From Bimastos eiseni (lineage: Eukaryota > Annelida > Clitellata > Crassiclitellata > Lumbricidae), in contig OY365818.1 of NCBI GenBank assembly GCA_959347315.1, positions 2,193,722 to 2,257,721 of the forward strand: 64,000 nt of DNA, read 5' to 3'. A program made the translations under genes and the position numbers. Positions 1 to 12,500 of this stretch are shown here, piece by piece (position 1 is the first letter of the stretch; each line of letters starts with the position of its first letter). A model generated the notes under the pieces. It worked only from the letters and a program-made list of their open reading frames with translations, made no database searches and had not been told where the DNA came from.

Positions 1-1163
1 TTTTCATTAGTCTGCTACTAGGTCTTGTTAGTTTGCTTGCTGCTTGCTCATTCTCAGAACTTGTGGAGCAAAGAGGGGTGGGGTGAGCTGGAAATAAGGA
101 TCTGGGTGTGTTCTTGGGATGTGTTCTGAAATGTTGACGTACGCCATGTTTCGAATGGAGAAGGTGAAAATCGGCTTGGATGGATTTTAAAGTGGGTTCT
201 CTAGTTTCGACAATCTCATGGGGTTTAGGACGTTCGTCTGTACGTGTGTGTAATGTATGTCTGCGCGGGATTGTTTAATTTATTTTGGATATCTTAATGC
301 TGAATACGTGTAAGTATTTTTGTCTCTGTGCCCATTAAATATGTGCCAGTAACACTTCCATAGTACCATTGTCGTCATGTTTAAGGCTGCTTAGAGTTAC
401 TTTTGGGCAAATGGGTGCTGCTACCTGGTGCTGAAAGTTCAGAGTATTTAATTAATTATCAATTGGCATAAAGTTTAATGAGTAAAGTCATTTCCTACCA
501 GTCTGTTGATGAAGGCATAATCGTGAATCACTCCAGTCATTTTTCTTCAGCCACTTCTGAATATTTTTCTTGGAGCAATGATATACAAGTCCCAGAGTAA
601 TCGAATGAAATTTGCTTGAGAGAATTTTCGAGTGCCGGAGTAGTGTTGTCAAGGAATGGTATTCATCACTGTGGGAGATCAACCGTTTTATAGCTCGCTT
701 CTCTTTGTTAAACTGATTTCAGATGAGCTTTCGAGGCTTGTAAAAAAGTATTTGGCATTATAAAAGGCTACTTCGAAGAAATTGACGTGTTACCCCCAAG
801 GAATATTTGAGGATTATGAAGGAGCAGTTTTCCAAGTTGCACGATTATTCCAGATATTTGTGACATTTCTATTTCGTGAAGTCATTTCAGTTAAATAGCA
901 AAGTAATCGAAGTTGACATGATTGTCTTTTACCTGCAATACTTACCTGAGTCATAAGCAAAATGAATCTTGCACAGAAGCGTGTAACAGAAAGTGTAGTC
1001 ATAATAAATCTTGAACAAATATGGCTGAAGGTTTGAAGGGTGATAGTGTTGAAGATTTGCAAATGAAGTCTGGCAGTTTAACGACGGGCTTGTGCTGATT
1101 GTAACGGGAAATGCGGCTTGTCGTCAAAAGGTGTTAATGCTTGTGAAATCTGATGCGTTGCAG
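1..1163 (+). other. Intron upstream of the first visible PTBP exon
   Basis: No reading frame, RNA gene or repeat is recognised here. The next downstream exon begins inside RRM3 with two bases that complete a split codon, so this stretch is intron and the 5' part of the gene lies left of the window. Confidence 0.6.
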
Positions 1164-1256
1164 GAGTTTATGGCACAGTGCAACGCGTGAAGATTCTCTA
1201 CAACAAGAAAGACACAGCACTGGTTCAATATGCGGATTCAATGCAGGCGCACAACG
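1164..1256 (+). CDS. PTBP1: PTBP exon, RRM3 core
   Basis: Begins after a cag acceptor with two bases completing a Gly codon and encodes [15 protein letters not shown] onward. It ends with G before gtacgg (phase 1). The next exon supplies CC to make Ala. Confidence 0.88.
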
Positions 1257-4200
1257 GTACGGCAAAAATTTCTTTCTCTGTTGTTCGATCCTAATTCCTA
1301 AATATGCTGTAAAGGCTTTGTTGTTTAAATGTCATGTAAAGTGGTGTGTAAGCTGTCGGTTTCAAAATAAAGAATATACATGCTTACTGGCTTAAATACA
1401 AGAACTTTTAATAATGATTAGAGACCTGGGGGACTGGCTTAAAGTAATCAATAAGCAACATTATTACTATCATCATCAATACAATTTCTGTTGCTAGCTA
1501 TTACTATACTAGATGTTTGCCCCTGCTACAACACTTGAGGAAAACATTTTAAATGTCCTCCTCCCTCATCCACTTTGCATCTTTTCTATTGTGAATGTGA
1601 AGGTCTGTTGTGTTTGTTTTGCAAGGCAGCTGTAGGTATCGTTGTACACGTCAAATCTTGTTGGTTCTGCTGGAAGTTATGTCCAAATTCCTTTTATTAT
1701 ATGTGTCTATGCTTAGTTTTGCTGGTGTGTTTTTAATGAATAGTTCATCATGTGCTAACCCAAAGTCCAGTTGTTAGTGTGCAGGTCTGAGATGTCGGTG
1801 GTTGAAATTTGTTTCAAGATTTCTGCGCCTCGGTCAACTCGAATGTGATGAGCATGCCGCCACTGTTTGCGCCATGACAGTGCCAGTCCCAAGCCTGGAT
1901 AAAGGAGGAGGGTGAAGCTAGTGATCTATGTCATCACACAGTGTCGTTAAACTGCGACCACTCCTGCCGAACACACAATGTTGGTGCGATGTTGCTTTGC
2001 GGAGTTACTTCGTAACACTACTTTGCAATGCAACTTGGCATTGTGCCTTGCAACGTGCGTTTATTCGTGCATTTACTAGCGCGTGATTTTTATTCCTTTT
2101 TATTTTCCAGCCATGCAATGCCTGGATAAGATGGGTTGGTGGGGAAAGATCATCAAGGTGTCTCTCTCGAAGCACACCCACATTCAGCTTCCCAAGGAAG
2201 GCCAGTCGGTGGGTATCAGCAGTCGATGACCATCTTTCTTCCTAATCAATGTTCCCTCTAAGGCGTACGTGTGCACACGGGACGTGGAGTCTGTGCACTC
2301 AAGAATTTGGTGTGTGAGCAAGCATTTTTTTATGAAACTGGGGAAATTGAGTCTCTTAGCTGGCTGCGGTCATTTTTAGTCCAGAAACAATTGTTCCTTG
2401 TCTGATATGTCTCCTTTAGAAAAGGGAATGTTCTTAGATTTTCTGAATTTCTGACCATAGACTAATTTTGCTATCATCACATTCAGCTCAGTGTAGAATT
2501 TTGACCAAAATAGACTTTAGCATCATGCACAAGACGCCTCTGAGTCGGAATCTTGAAGGCGCACCGTAGAAATGTTTGTAATGAATATAGTTGCAACGGT
2601 ATGGTTGAATACAGGGTACATGTTACCCATTAAAATTAAGAACTAACTAGAAGGGAAAGGAATGAAATTGAGGCCACATGAGACTATTTGCGGAATGACT
2701 TTAAATTGAAGTAGATGGGGAGCGTCCACCGATTACACTGGCATTTATCCGATGATGTGTGTGTAACTGTTGATTTCTTTTTTGTTTATAAGGAGTCGTG
2801 GATGACGAAGGATTTCACCAACTCTCAGATGCACCGATTCAAGAATCCAAACTCGAAAAACGCCAGCAACGTCAATCCGCCGTCAGCCACTCTCCATCTA
2901 TCCAACATCGCGTAAGACTCTCTTACGTTACAGATGTTTATCCCAATGTAGTGTAAATGAACATTTATATAGCGCTCTTTCAAGATATCTACTCAGAGGT
3001 GCTCTCTGTGCTGGCTTATATGATGTTAAATGTCATTACTAACAAATAATATCACAATAGTTAGGAAAACAGTGAGCTGAAAGAGTCCCCAGTGGTGGGC
3101 CCACGCACAAGCGGGGAACCAACCGAAGGATTCCTGTTGACAGCTGATAGATGTCTTGGATCTTCAGAGGCATATGTTATAGGTATCTTGTTGTAAGTTT
3201 AGTCTGCTGTTGCAGTTGGGCCAGACTGCTTGGAATAGCCTTCCAATGGATCTTCGACTCTTGACTAGGAACTCTCTACCCTATTTTTATTCCACTCTGA
3301 ACGCTGTCTTATTTGGCCGAGGTTGGACCAGGAGCGCCTCTGAGTAGATTTTTTGAAGAGGTGCTATATTAAGTTTTGTTGATTGATTGATTGATTGATT
3401 GATTAATTGATATGCCCAGACTAAGAATATAATGAAAACACTGTCACTTGAAAAGCTATTGGTTTTTATGGTTATTCTGTCTATGCTCGGCTTACATCAG
3501 AAGATGTGCAATCCCACTTCTGACTCGCGTGTGATGTTTCTTTCAACAGGGCGTCGACCACAGATGACGATCTGAAAGAGCTGTTTGGCCAGTACGGCAC
3601 AGTGACCGGCTTTAAATTCTTGATGTAAGTATCTAGCTCACACATTTTCTGCCACTTTAGTCAGTTGCAAATATTCTGTCAGTTTCGTGAGGAGTGATAT
3701 AATAAAATGGCTGTCAAAATTCTTAGGTATTTAGGTTGCATTTTTGTCGCTAGTGGTAAAATCTTCTGGCTGCAATAATTAACCGAAAATACCCTTAGAC
3801 TTGTGTACTCAACATAGCCCAATGTCTGGCTTTTCTGACCTAAAAGATTTCAACCGGGATTCTCCAATGAACTTGAATTCACTTTTCATCTATGATGCAT
3901 ATGCATCTTGCAAACGGTTCAATGCAAGTTGTTAAAATGAAGTTAGAGTTTAATAATTGTGTAGCTGAGAAAGTCAAGTTTGGCAGCTGGTTAATGTATG
4001 TCCAGTGTCCTTTGCGTGGAGTATTGTGTCACAGTGATGGATTAAGTAGATTCCATTGTGTGATGATCATATTTAAGGTATGAATGTCACTAAGTTAGTG
4101 TTAAAGAACTGCTTTCGACTGAAGTGGGAGTAGAGAGAGGTTTTTTAGAATCTGGTTAAGCTTCCCATGGCAATTTCTATTTCAGGAAAGACAAGAAGAT

Positions 4201-5043
4201 GGCGCTTATTCAGATGGATACCCTCGAAGAAGCCATCGAAGCACTGGTCGTAAGTTATCGTATTGACGTCGATTCCTCTTATTTAGGGTAATGTAATGTA
4301 AAGTAATATTGTACACTCAAATCAGAGGCGCTCACGACTCAAAACAAAGCTAAACAGAAAAAAGGAAAGTCTCCAAGCCTTCTGGAAGGCAGCAAGCGAG
4401 AGAGAGCAGCTCCTTCCGAAGAGGAAGAGGGTTGTTCCAGTTGGTGAGCCAAAATATTCTATGGTTGCTATGGTCATCTAAACTCAATTAATTAAAGATA
4501 AGAATTGGCTGGTGGAATTTGTTAATCGATTAGAATTAGAATTGTAAAAATCTTGTATTTAATCGGTTAGAATTCAAGTGCTGTTTGTCGAGTTGATTAC
4601 CTAATCAATTAGTTTAATTGCTTTTCAATTAGAATCAGCTAATTAGGATTGAAATCAGCAGATCTTTTATCTAATTTTGACTGTAATTTAGTTACCCACA
4701 CCGCAAAAATGATCAAAGCATTCAGATTCGAAAAAACTTACTTTCTTTGAACTCTTTAACCCTTTAATGACCAGCATTATTGATTATGCCTTGCTGTGGG
4801 GTTAACAACTTGCCAAGTATAAGGTTTTAAAGTAAACGAGCAGTGAACTGTTGTGATGCTTGATAAACATGTATTTACTGTATTTTTAATTAATAATAGA
4901 ATGATTTGCCCTAGTCTTGTCTGACCATTTTCGTAACAGTTTTTGATTTTCTTCATGTTTGTCGTCTTTTAATTAAGGAGCTTCATAACCACGAGATCGC
5001 TGGCAGCCACCTGCGCGTCTCGTTCACTAAGTCGAGTATCTGA
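1164..5043 (+). CDS. PTBP1: Polypyrimidine tract-binding protein (PTBP/hephaestus family), 3' end of gene
   Basis: The PTB family are nuclear and cytoplasmic RNA-binding splicing regulators with four RRM domains that bind pyrimidine tracts. Six exons are visible: 1164-1256, 2111-2208, 2793-2911, 3550-3624, 4186-4249 and 4978-5043. Their phases join without conflict and encode about 170 C-terminal residues. Family hallmarks in order are [20 protein letters not shown] (RRM3), [31 protein letters not shown] (start of RRM4), KMALIQM and the terminal [10 protein letters not shown], close to the PTBP C-terminus. All introns are GT-AG. The gene is truncated at its 5' end by the window edge. The family assignment is firm; which vertebrate paralogue is closest cannot be decided here, so the symbol is a family label. 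Confidence 0.93.
2111..2208 (+). CDS. PTBP1: PTBP exon, end of RRM3
   Basis: Follows tattttccag. Encodes [20 protein letters not shown] and IQLPKEGQ, the strand and linker after RRM3. The donor is gtgggt and the exon ends in phase 0. Confidence 0.88.
2793..2911 (+). CDS. PTBP1: PTBP exon, RRM3-RRM4 linker and RRM4 beta-1
   Basis: Encodes [15 protein letters not shown] followed by [11 protein letters not shown], nearly diagnostic of PTBP. The donor is gtaaga and the last two bases open an Ala codon. Confidence 0.93.
3205..3415 (+). mobile_element. LINE 3' tail inside a PTBP intron
   Basis: The frame at 3231-3347 reads [20 protein letters not shown] and ends in SASE then TAG, the usual C-terminus of a non-LTR retrotransposon ORF2. 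It is followed by a (TTGA)n tail at 3380-3415. It closely matches the SASE-ending fragment at 31505-31738 and is probably the same family. Confidence 0.6.
3550..3624 (+). CDS. PTBP1: PTBP exon, RRM4 helix 1 and beta-2
   Basis: Encodes [19 protein letters not shown]. It has a perfect gtaagt donor and ends with two bases of a Met codon. Confidence 0.92.
4186..4249 (+). CDS. PTBP1: PTBP exon, RRM4 RNP1 strand
   Basis: Encodes [20 protein letters not shown], the RNP1-like strand and helix 2. The acceptor is ttcag and the donor gtaagt. Confidence 0.93.
4300..4450 (+). repeat. Interspersed repeat, atcagaggcgctcacgactc family
   Basis: Non-coding segment sharing the order of blocks gaggcgctcacgactcaa, ggaaagtct and gttccagntggtgag with the longer copy at 14695-15080. 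Fragments starting tatatagcgc also occur near 2965, 9130 and 56295. Confidence 0.45.
4978..5043 (+). CDS. PTBP1: PTBP terminal coding exon
   Basis: Encodes [20 protein letters not shown] then Ile and a TGA stop. PTB proteins characteristically end in a very similar SFSKS(T/S)I sequence, so the stop is authentic. Confidence 0.93.
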   Translation, partial: ELHNHEIAGSHLRVSFTKSSI

Positions 5044-5520
5044 TCTGACGTCTGCATTCTTCCTGTATGACTTTGCCACATCTTTGCTGCAAGCAAAGTC
5101 GTTACAAAGAGGATATGACTGATTGTAATTCTGTGTCACTGACGTTTTGATTACACCTTTGCGGTTAGGTTACTCCGGACGCCACGCAATATTACGTTTC
5201 ATGATACCGTTGTTCATATTACGCTATGTAAAAACTGTGCATTTCACATATCTTAAATTGTGTGTATGAGGCGTGCATGACGATTGCGTAATGGTATTTA
5301 CGCATCGAATACATAAGTTTTACATGAATTGAGTCGTTTTTCGCACATTAAACATGTCAATTCAAATTGCTGCATGTATGTTGTGTCACAAACAGTCTGT
5401 TATCGACTAATTCCTATTTACGAGTCGGCATGCGGCTGCAGAAGTGTAACATTTTCTTGCTTCTTGTCTTCTGTTGTGTGGTAATAAATTTTTAAGAAAT
5501 TTATCAGTCTACCAGTGTGT
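5044..5520 (+). other. Probable PTBP 3' UTR
   Basis: No coding signal. An AATAAA hexamer lies at 5483-5488 and could define the end of the transcript. True PTBP UTRs can be longer. Confidence 0.45.
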
Positions 5521-5666
5521 ACTTTGATTATTTTGTTCAACAGTTCTCTGGTTCTGAAACGAGAATATTGATTTCCACGAAGTTCTCTCCCTTTTCTTGC
5601 GTTGAAACTTTGCTTAGCGCACATATATTTAAAGATAATTGCACGGCAACCAGTCTCTTCTTATCT

Positions 5667-6235
5667 AGGGCTGACCAGACGTCCCGGTTTTCCCGGGACG
5701 GTCCCGGTTTTCTGCTAGATATCCCGGAAAGGTAGGCCAAACCCTAAAAATGTCCCGTTTTTTTAAAACTGACCTGACTTATCAACGTCTCTGTGATTTT
5801 ACTACTGGCATCTGGCGAGTAAATTCATTTTTAACTTCACTTTTATTTATTACCATAATAATACCTCTATCGGTTCTAAGCGCCATATTTTAAAATTATT
5901 CTACAATTTTTGGAACTAATTCTCCAGTTGAGCAAGTTTTCTCACTGATGAACTCTTAATTGGTCAGATCAAAAGAGTCGATCATCTGAAGAAACTCTTG
6001 AAGCTGTTGTGATGGTGAAAGTGAATATTATGGAAGAAACATTTGTTGAATTTTATGACAGAATATTAGCAGAAAAAACCTTTTTAGAAGCATACACTCA
6101 AGCGCCAAATATGAGTGACTGATTTGATAAATTTAGAAAATTTAAAAGCAGGATTTGTTATGATAGAATGTTAGCAGACAAAAAAACTTTTAAGAAACAT
6201 TACATTCCGGTGCGAAATTTGAGTGAATGATTTGA
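5667..6235 (+). mobile_element. Fossil hAT-type DNA transposon, transposase 3' end
   Basis: The left part has the GC-rich block gtcccggttttcccgggacg. From about 5920 the broken frame reads SPVEQVFSLMNS, then after a stop and shift VVMVKVNI and FVEFYDRILAEKTFLEAY. This resembles the C-terminal dimerisation region of hAT transposases. A second degraded copy of the last part follows at 6140-6230. Inactive, with several stops. Confidence 0.5.
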
Positions 6236-6596
6236 TAAATGTAGACTATTAATTACAAGCATGATTTCCATTAAAAACTTTCAGCTATACCAATATAATG
6301 CATAAATATATACTTACAAACGAATTATTTAACTGAGACGGAGATCGAATGAATGTAAAATCATTTAAAAATACGAACTTTTTAGAAATATTATTTTACT
6401 CTAAAGCATAGAATGTGAATATCATATCGTGTACATTTGAAACGGCCTTTCTCTGCTCCATAAATCGTGTATTGGCAATTTTATGACCAATTTAAAGCTT
6501 ACGTTTACTTTTGGACTGGAGTTGGGACCTGCTATATAAATGCTATATAAATTTCGGAATGAATTAATTGTGTCACTCGTAGTTTACTTGATAGAG

Positions 6597-6700
6597 CAGC
6601 GGTTCTCGACCTTTTTGACATGGTGACCCACTTTGCAGTATCTAGATCCTATCAAGACCCACCATTCCACAATCTGGCAGCATGTATTAGGCAATTTACA
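6597..6700 (+). mobile_element. hAT-type terminal sequence fragment
   Basis: Starts cagcggttctcgaccttttt, followed by a tggtgacccac block. This is the well known end of Charlie-like hAT elements. No second end or target duplication was found. Confidence 0.45.
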
Positions 6701-6734
6701 TGGCGCCTTATAAGAACCTGTCGAAGGCGCTAAA

Positions 6735-6990
6735 CGTAGCTACCCAACAGATCTAAACAAATGCGATTTGAGTAATTTAGAAAAGTTGGCTTCAAGCAGT
6801 GCAATGTTGCGAAGTTGTAACGAAAGAGTGTTCCAGTATGATGGTCCAATGCATGAGAAGGCACGGTTTGTCCGGATCGATGTACGGGAGCGTGGGACCA
6901 TCAAGTCCCCACGAGCCGCAGCACGCAAGGATCGACGACCTGGCTGGAGACGGGAAGACAGAGCTCTCTGATGCATCCTAGAGCCGTACC
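6735..6990 (-). mobile_element. LINE ORF2 C-terminal fragment
   Basis: The minus frame at 6740-6976 reads TNRAFSCIGPSYWNTLSLQL then LRNIALLEANFSKLLKSHLF, the conserved tail of CR1/L2-like non-LTR retrotransposon proteins. No upstream reverse transcriptase is present. Confidence 0.65.
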
Positions 6991-7027
6991 GACCACCGAT
7001 GTCCGTCCCATGAGGATGATCTTTAAT

Positions 7028-7072
7028 GTGATCCTATCCTCAACCGGTTAGGTTAAGGATAGGATCACATCC
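7028..7072. repeat. Short inverted repeat
   Basis: gtgatcctatcct and aggataggatcac face each other across a short ggttaggtt spacer, followed by one more partial copy. Could be a transposon remnant hairpin. Confidence 0.5.
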
Positions 7073-7099
7073 TATCCTCAATTAAATCTAAAATTGTAC

Positions 7100-8350
7100 G
7101 CTCTTTTGAGAGGTGTCTCGCACACGAATCGCTAGGTGGCATCGTACATGTATTTATTGAATTTACAATAATAATTATGATTGCTATTATTACTTTAGCT
7201 TATTTACCATTTAACACTGCTATTTAGTAAGTAAATAAAACTACTTTCCTCTAAGTTCAATAATTGATTGCCAAAAATAAGGCGCAATTGATTAATGTAA
7301 TTATACTTTTAGACACCTTTACTTAAGGAGGTATTGATAGGATATTTTATAAGTACTGCGACGCGTATATGAGATAGTTAGGAGTAAACGGGTTGATAGT
7401 TACACATTCTGAGGATAGGCCCTATGGTCCAGTAAATGCATTGCATTTGAGGAGGAATGTGTAGCGGTTCCCCAGCTCCCAACTTTTGCAAAGCTTCCGT
7501 TTTGGCGTTTCAATTTCTTGTTGAAGAAAGCTTCAATTTTTCTGTCCAACAGTAATCATTGATGGACAAAGTGAGCGATGCTGAAATGAATACTAGAAGA
7601 ACTTTATTCTGTAGAGGTATTGCATGGGTTACAATAAAGTGCCTGTTTTGTCCTTTCTCAAGACGAATTTCTTTTATATGGAAGCGATTGGTGTGCGCTT
7701 GTTTAGAATATAGCTAGATTGAGTTCGTTTTCACAAGGTTTAGCGATTATTTGTTAGCTTTAAGCTCTCCAACTCTTCAAACAGTTATTTTTCCGCATTC
7801 TACCCTAAATAACACAACGAATTGTTTAACATAAACTCGTTGAAATGTACTAATGACTAGGCCCATCGAAATAGCAATAACATAGGCACTAATTAAGGAC
7901 GGTTATATAAATCCTCTGAATAAATGAATGAATAGTAGAGGCCTACTTAGTAAGTGTATTAATTGACATTTTAGTACGTGTCGGTGCCGCTGGTGTCCCC
8001 TCCTCTTTTCTCCAGGTTTTTGACTGGTACAACGGTACGCTGGCCTACTATAGCACAAAAACTCTCTTAAAATTACAACCCCAGGTGGCGTCACTGTAGT
8101 GCCTATACCCGAAACGTACAACATGCTATCATAATCATACGGAATACATCAGAAGTGCAATTCTAAAACTAAGCGCAGGACAACAACGTATTCACGAGCG
8201 CTGTGCTTGCTGAAAGAAAAGTTTGACGTCTCGGTACGTTCGAAAACTAGACATCCACTACGATCACAGGCACAGTGCTGCCAGGAACTGAAAACAGACA
8301 CACACGGTGGTCAAATAAACAGCGCTCGGCGCGAAGCTAGCAGCAGAGGA
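7100..8350. other. Intergenic region without recognised genes
   Basis: AT-rich sequence. I could not find on the minus strand a further cytokine-receptor exon (FN3, membrane or tail) that joins in phase 1 to the exon ending at 8903. Confidence 0.4.
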
Positions 8351-8359
8351 AGGGTCCGA

Positions 8360-8479
8360 TCCTCCTCCTCCTCCTCCTCCTCCTCCTCCTCCTCCTCCTC
8401 CTCCTCCTCCTCCTCCTCCTCCTCCTCCTCCTCCTCCTCCTCCTCCTCCTCCTCCTCCTCCTCCTCCTCCTCCTCCTCT
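8360..8479. repeat. (TCC)n microsatellite
   Basis: About 40 uninterrupted TCC triplets. The polySer and polyGly frames across it are artefacts of the repeat. Confidence 0.95.
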
Positions 8480-8576
8480 AGGCTTCTCAAGCAAGTTCTT
8501 CATCCACAATGCCTCAGCGCCATTGACCGATTCATAGTCGTTAGAGAGCGGCCCTTAATAAATTCATAACAATTAT

Positions 8577-8682
8577 AATGAAAATGATGATGATGACGAC
8601 GACGACGACGACGACGACGGCTGCGGCGGAGGCGGCGATGACGACGACGAAGATGATGATGATGATGGTGGTGATTGTGGTG
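8577..8682. repeat. (GATGAC)n / (GAT)n microsatellite
   Basis: Impure GAT, GAC and GGC triplets following the TCC tract. Confidence 0.85.
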
Positions 8683-8902
8683 GTGGTTAGCCGCTCCAGA
8701 GAAACCGCATTTATGATTTATAAATCCTAGGGGATTGAAGTCGGCCTACCTCAGGGCTTGATGGAGGCGAAATATAAGATAAGTTAGATAACACAGGACT
8801 TCTATTTCCCCTCCAAAAGTGAACATGACCTGAAACTAGCACCCGGATGTTAGAAAAATTATCAATAAATGAAGAAATGAAATAAACAAACTGTTGACTT
8901 AC

Positions 8903-9056
8903 GAGCTGGTTTGGTTGTGACCTCCACGGTCTGTTTATCGCTCCAGAATCCGACGGTCACTCCTCTGACCAGCGGAATGCAGTCGATCGTAATCGCATAT
9001 TTTGTGTTGGGAATGAGATTGGAAAGCGTGATCGATGTTTCAGTGGTGTTTTGTAT
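8903..9056 (-). CDS. Cytokine receptor exon 6, second half of FN3-like D3
   Basis: Encodes IQNTTETSITLSNLIPNTKY, then AITIDCIPLV and GFWSDKQTVEVTTKPA. FWSDK occupies the WSXWS position but only WS is kept. The donor is gtaagt and the exon ends in phase 1. Confidence 0.83.
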
Positions 9057-9475
9057 CTAATATCAACGAAATGCAGCACACCGTGTTGACGCTAACACCA
9101 ATCGTAATCGTAACTTCAATAACAACACTTATATAGCGCATTTAAGAAGAGGCGCTGCAACAGAGTTGTCATGAAATTCTTGAACGGCTTGACAAAGGCT
9201 AAGCGGAAAATTCGTTTTGAGGTATTGATGTTGTTATTATGGCAGAGGAGTCCACATTTTCAGAAAGGAGGTAGAGACAGGATGAGAGATAGCAGAGTTA
9301 TTTATCGAGCGATGGTAGATATGAAGGATGGGATGTGATCAAAGATTGTTCGAAGAGTAGGGGGAAGCGCCTTTAGTCGAAGAGAAAGAGGTTGATAATT
9401 TTTTTGATGATTGTCAGTGATGTAGCCTAAGTGTTATGCATTCTTTCTCTCTGTCTAGGTCCGTCCGTCCGTCTG

Positions 9476-9554
<79 letters not shown>

Positions 9555-12500
9555 AAATATAAATTTATCTGAAGTAAAAGGAAGTCAGGCTTACCGAGAT
9601 GTTGGAAGATGGATTGTCATAGGCTACTCGAAACACTAATGGTTTATATAGAGTGGGAGATGTCCAGTTCAGACTGATGCGATCCTCTGCAGCATTGACT
9701 TGTTCAATTCTGACAGGATTCGGTTTAACTATTTCAAAAATAAAACCACAAACAATAAACCACAGAATAAAAACAGCAAATGACTTTACCAAATCCGTTG
9801 CCTCTGGTTCACAAGTGTGTTACTGATGTAACCCTAAAGGAAATAGCTATTCAGCGTTCGCGATTAAGCTGATGCCCATTGCTTTTCTTTCGACAGGCGC
9901 TTTAGAAGTTTTGAGATAACAATTGCAAATTACAGCGCATTATCATAACTACATCGTTAGGGGTCGATATCTATAATGACCAAGTGATAATCGATGACGC
10001 TAACGATAAAGGTCCATGCACTTGCGAATACACACAAACACATGGGATTGCATACTGCAAATGTGTTTGCCTTCAACATCCCTCGATTGTGATATTAATC
10101 TCAAACTGTATCCGAAACTGATAAAATGTGTTCTTGAGTTACGTAGGAAGAGAGGGAAGTGTATGTAGGCTGAACAATGTCATGTGTGTGTGTGTGCGTG
10201 CTTGGATAATGGACACAATAACATTGCTCTGATTATTGCTGGATAATGCGCACAATTGCTCTGCATTACAACTGCAGTTGCGTCGTCGAAGCGTGTACAC
10301 TTCTGAGCAACAATTAATGTTGGAAGAAGGGCGATATCAAATTTTAGTTGTATTGTATTTCGGTTGTATCTATGTATGTTGCTATATGTATAATTATGTA
10401 TAATTATGCATAATTATGTTTGTTTGAACACATAAATGTATGCAGAAATAGCTATCAATATGGCGGATTTGAACACAATTTATGTGTTCAAAAGCTGGGA
10501 GCTTGACTGATAGTAATCAGACAGTAATCAGATAGTAATCAGCCAAGCTCCCAGCTTTTAATATAGGATGTGACCTGTTTATGTATGGAATAGGAACTTG
10601 AATAGCAGTTGACTAGCCAGCTATTGAAACTTGCAATTTCGTGTGACACTCCAAAATTATGACTTCAAACTGAAACTCGGACTCTTTTGTAAGACGTATG
10701 TGACAATAAGACTTGAAATCCGAATTGTTGGTTAAACTTGTTTAGATTGTACTGTGATTGTAGTAGACCTACACTTTCTGTCATTACGTAGAGGGATGTC
10801 CATGTTCGTTCCCTCGTCGGTATCATTTGGTTGAATTAATTTTAGGCTCAACACAAAGCTTTCAACCCGACACGACATATTGCCTCTGGCATGCACAGGC
10901 AGTTTAAGCAGCATTCAGCGTGGTTGGTTGGTTAGTATTTGGCGGCGCCATGATCAGTTCAATAGGCCTACTAGACTATCTAATTCAAAATCAGTACTCA
11001 TTTCCTCAAACCGTGGTTTTGGAAAGTAGAAGATAAATCAGCGATTGGGCGCATTCTCTGAGAAGATAAATAAGCGATTTTAGTAGGCTACCCATAAAGA
11101 AGCAAGGCTCTTGTAACTTAGATAGCGAAAATGTGATAATCTCAGACACCGCACTGCATCAAAAAAGAAGAAAAACGATCGTTAAAATAACGGCGATTTT
11201 CGATTCGATAAGGCCCTTCTTACAAACCTCAGAGATGCGCACATTGAAACGGTGCATACGTTAAAACCTGTAGTTTCAATGTGCGCATCCTAGAAGCAGC
11301 CCTAGACAGACTGGAAGAGATGGGACCGTTGGGATCACGAGGACGTAGAGAACTCCAGATGGAGGAGGGATCGACACTTGAAAATGAACTGTGGCCAGAG
11401 ACAGGATTTGTAACATGACCAACATACTCTCCAAAAGATGCTGGTCGAAGAGGAAATCGGAGTATTTTCATGGCTGCATGGTGCATACGTAAATATTGAT
11501 GGCAAATTTTGGCTGGTGCAGACTAACATTACACGAAAATGATTCTCGCAATATTGTTTGGTAATCGTAGTCGCGAACTCCAAATAGTCTAAAGCGCCAC
11601 TTAAAAACTAAGTACAGGACACCAGCTGTTTTCACAAGCACTGCGTCATGTCAGAAAGGTTGCTCAGAGATACCAAGATCCGAGAGACTAGAGTGAGGAT
11701 AGGTCTCAGTCAATATCTGAATATCTAGCTCAGCCTGAGCCTGCGACTGCCAATCCATATAAATTCTGTTTTGGAGGGATTTAAGAGGAGGCGATTGGAG
11801 GCCATCCATCCAGAGAGGACCTTTATGGCATCACGTATCAACCCAACCGAGACTATTGCTGCAGTTGCTTTACAATGGACATAAACTTGAATGTCATCTT
11901 CATACAATTAATGCAGGAGGCCAGATAGAGTAAGCAGGGGACTGATATCAGAGGTATAGAGAATGTAGAGCAAAGGACCCAGCGCTGAACCCTGAGGAAC
12001 TCCAAAAGGGGCAGGGACCCAGCGAGACCGAGAGGTACCAGTAACCACACATTTGGTACGGTCAGTAAGAAAGGAGCGGAGCCATTCAAGAGGGCCGCCA
12101 GTCAAGCCAAAGGAAAAAAAGGCAATCAATCAACATGCTCTATAGCCTACATGCATGATCGTAAGCAACAGGCCACCAGTTACGTCCTCCTACCGATCCT
12201 GTCAACGTAGACAATCTTCTTCTTGCTGAATGCTGTGGCATTGTAAGCGTTGGTGGATTTCAACCAAACGCAGTGATTTAGAAAATAGAACGAGCCAGAA
12301 CCGTCCAACGGTTCCCAAATGCAGCGACCGCGTCCTCTCTCACGGATCGGGTTAGGACACGCGAAGGACTTTACAACCTTCCTAGCGTACCTGTCAATAA
12401 ATAAATAAATAAATCAATCAATCAATCAATCAACAATAAACCACACCTATTAGCAAGCGAGCGAGTAACACATACACAGCACCACAAGATCACGAAGGAG

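Noticed and set aside
7903..8124. Minus frame of 73 codons as a downstream cytokine-receptor exon
   Set aside because: No acceptor in phase 1, no FN3 or hydrophobic membrane pattern that fits.
8207..8569. Frames coding long polySer (+) and polyGly (-) runs
   Set aside because: They arise from the (TCC)n microsatellite and have no conserved flank or domain.
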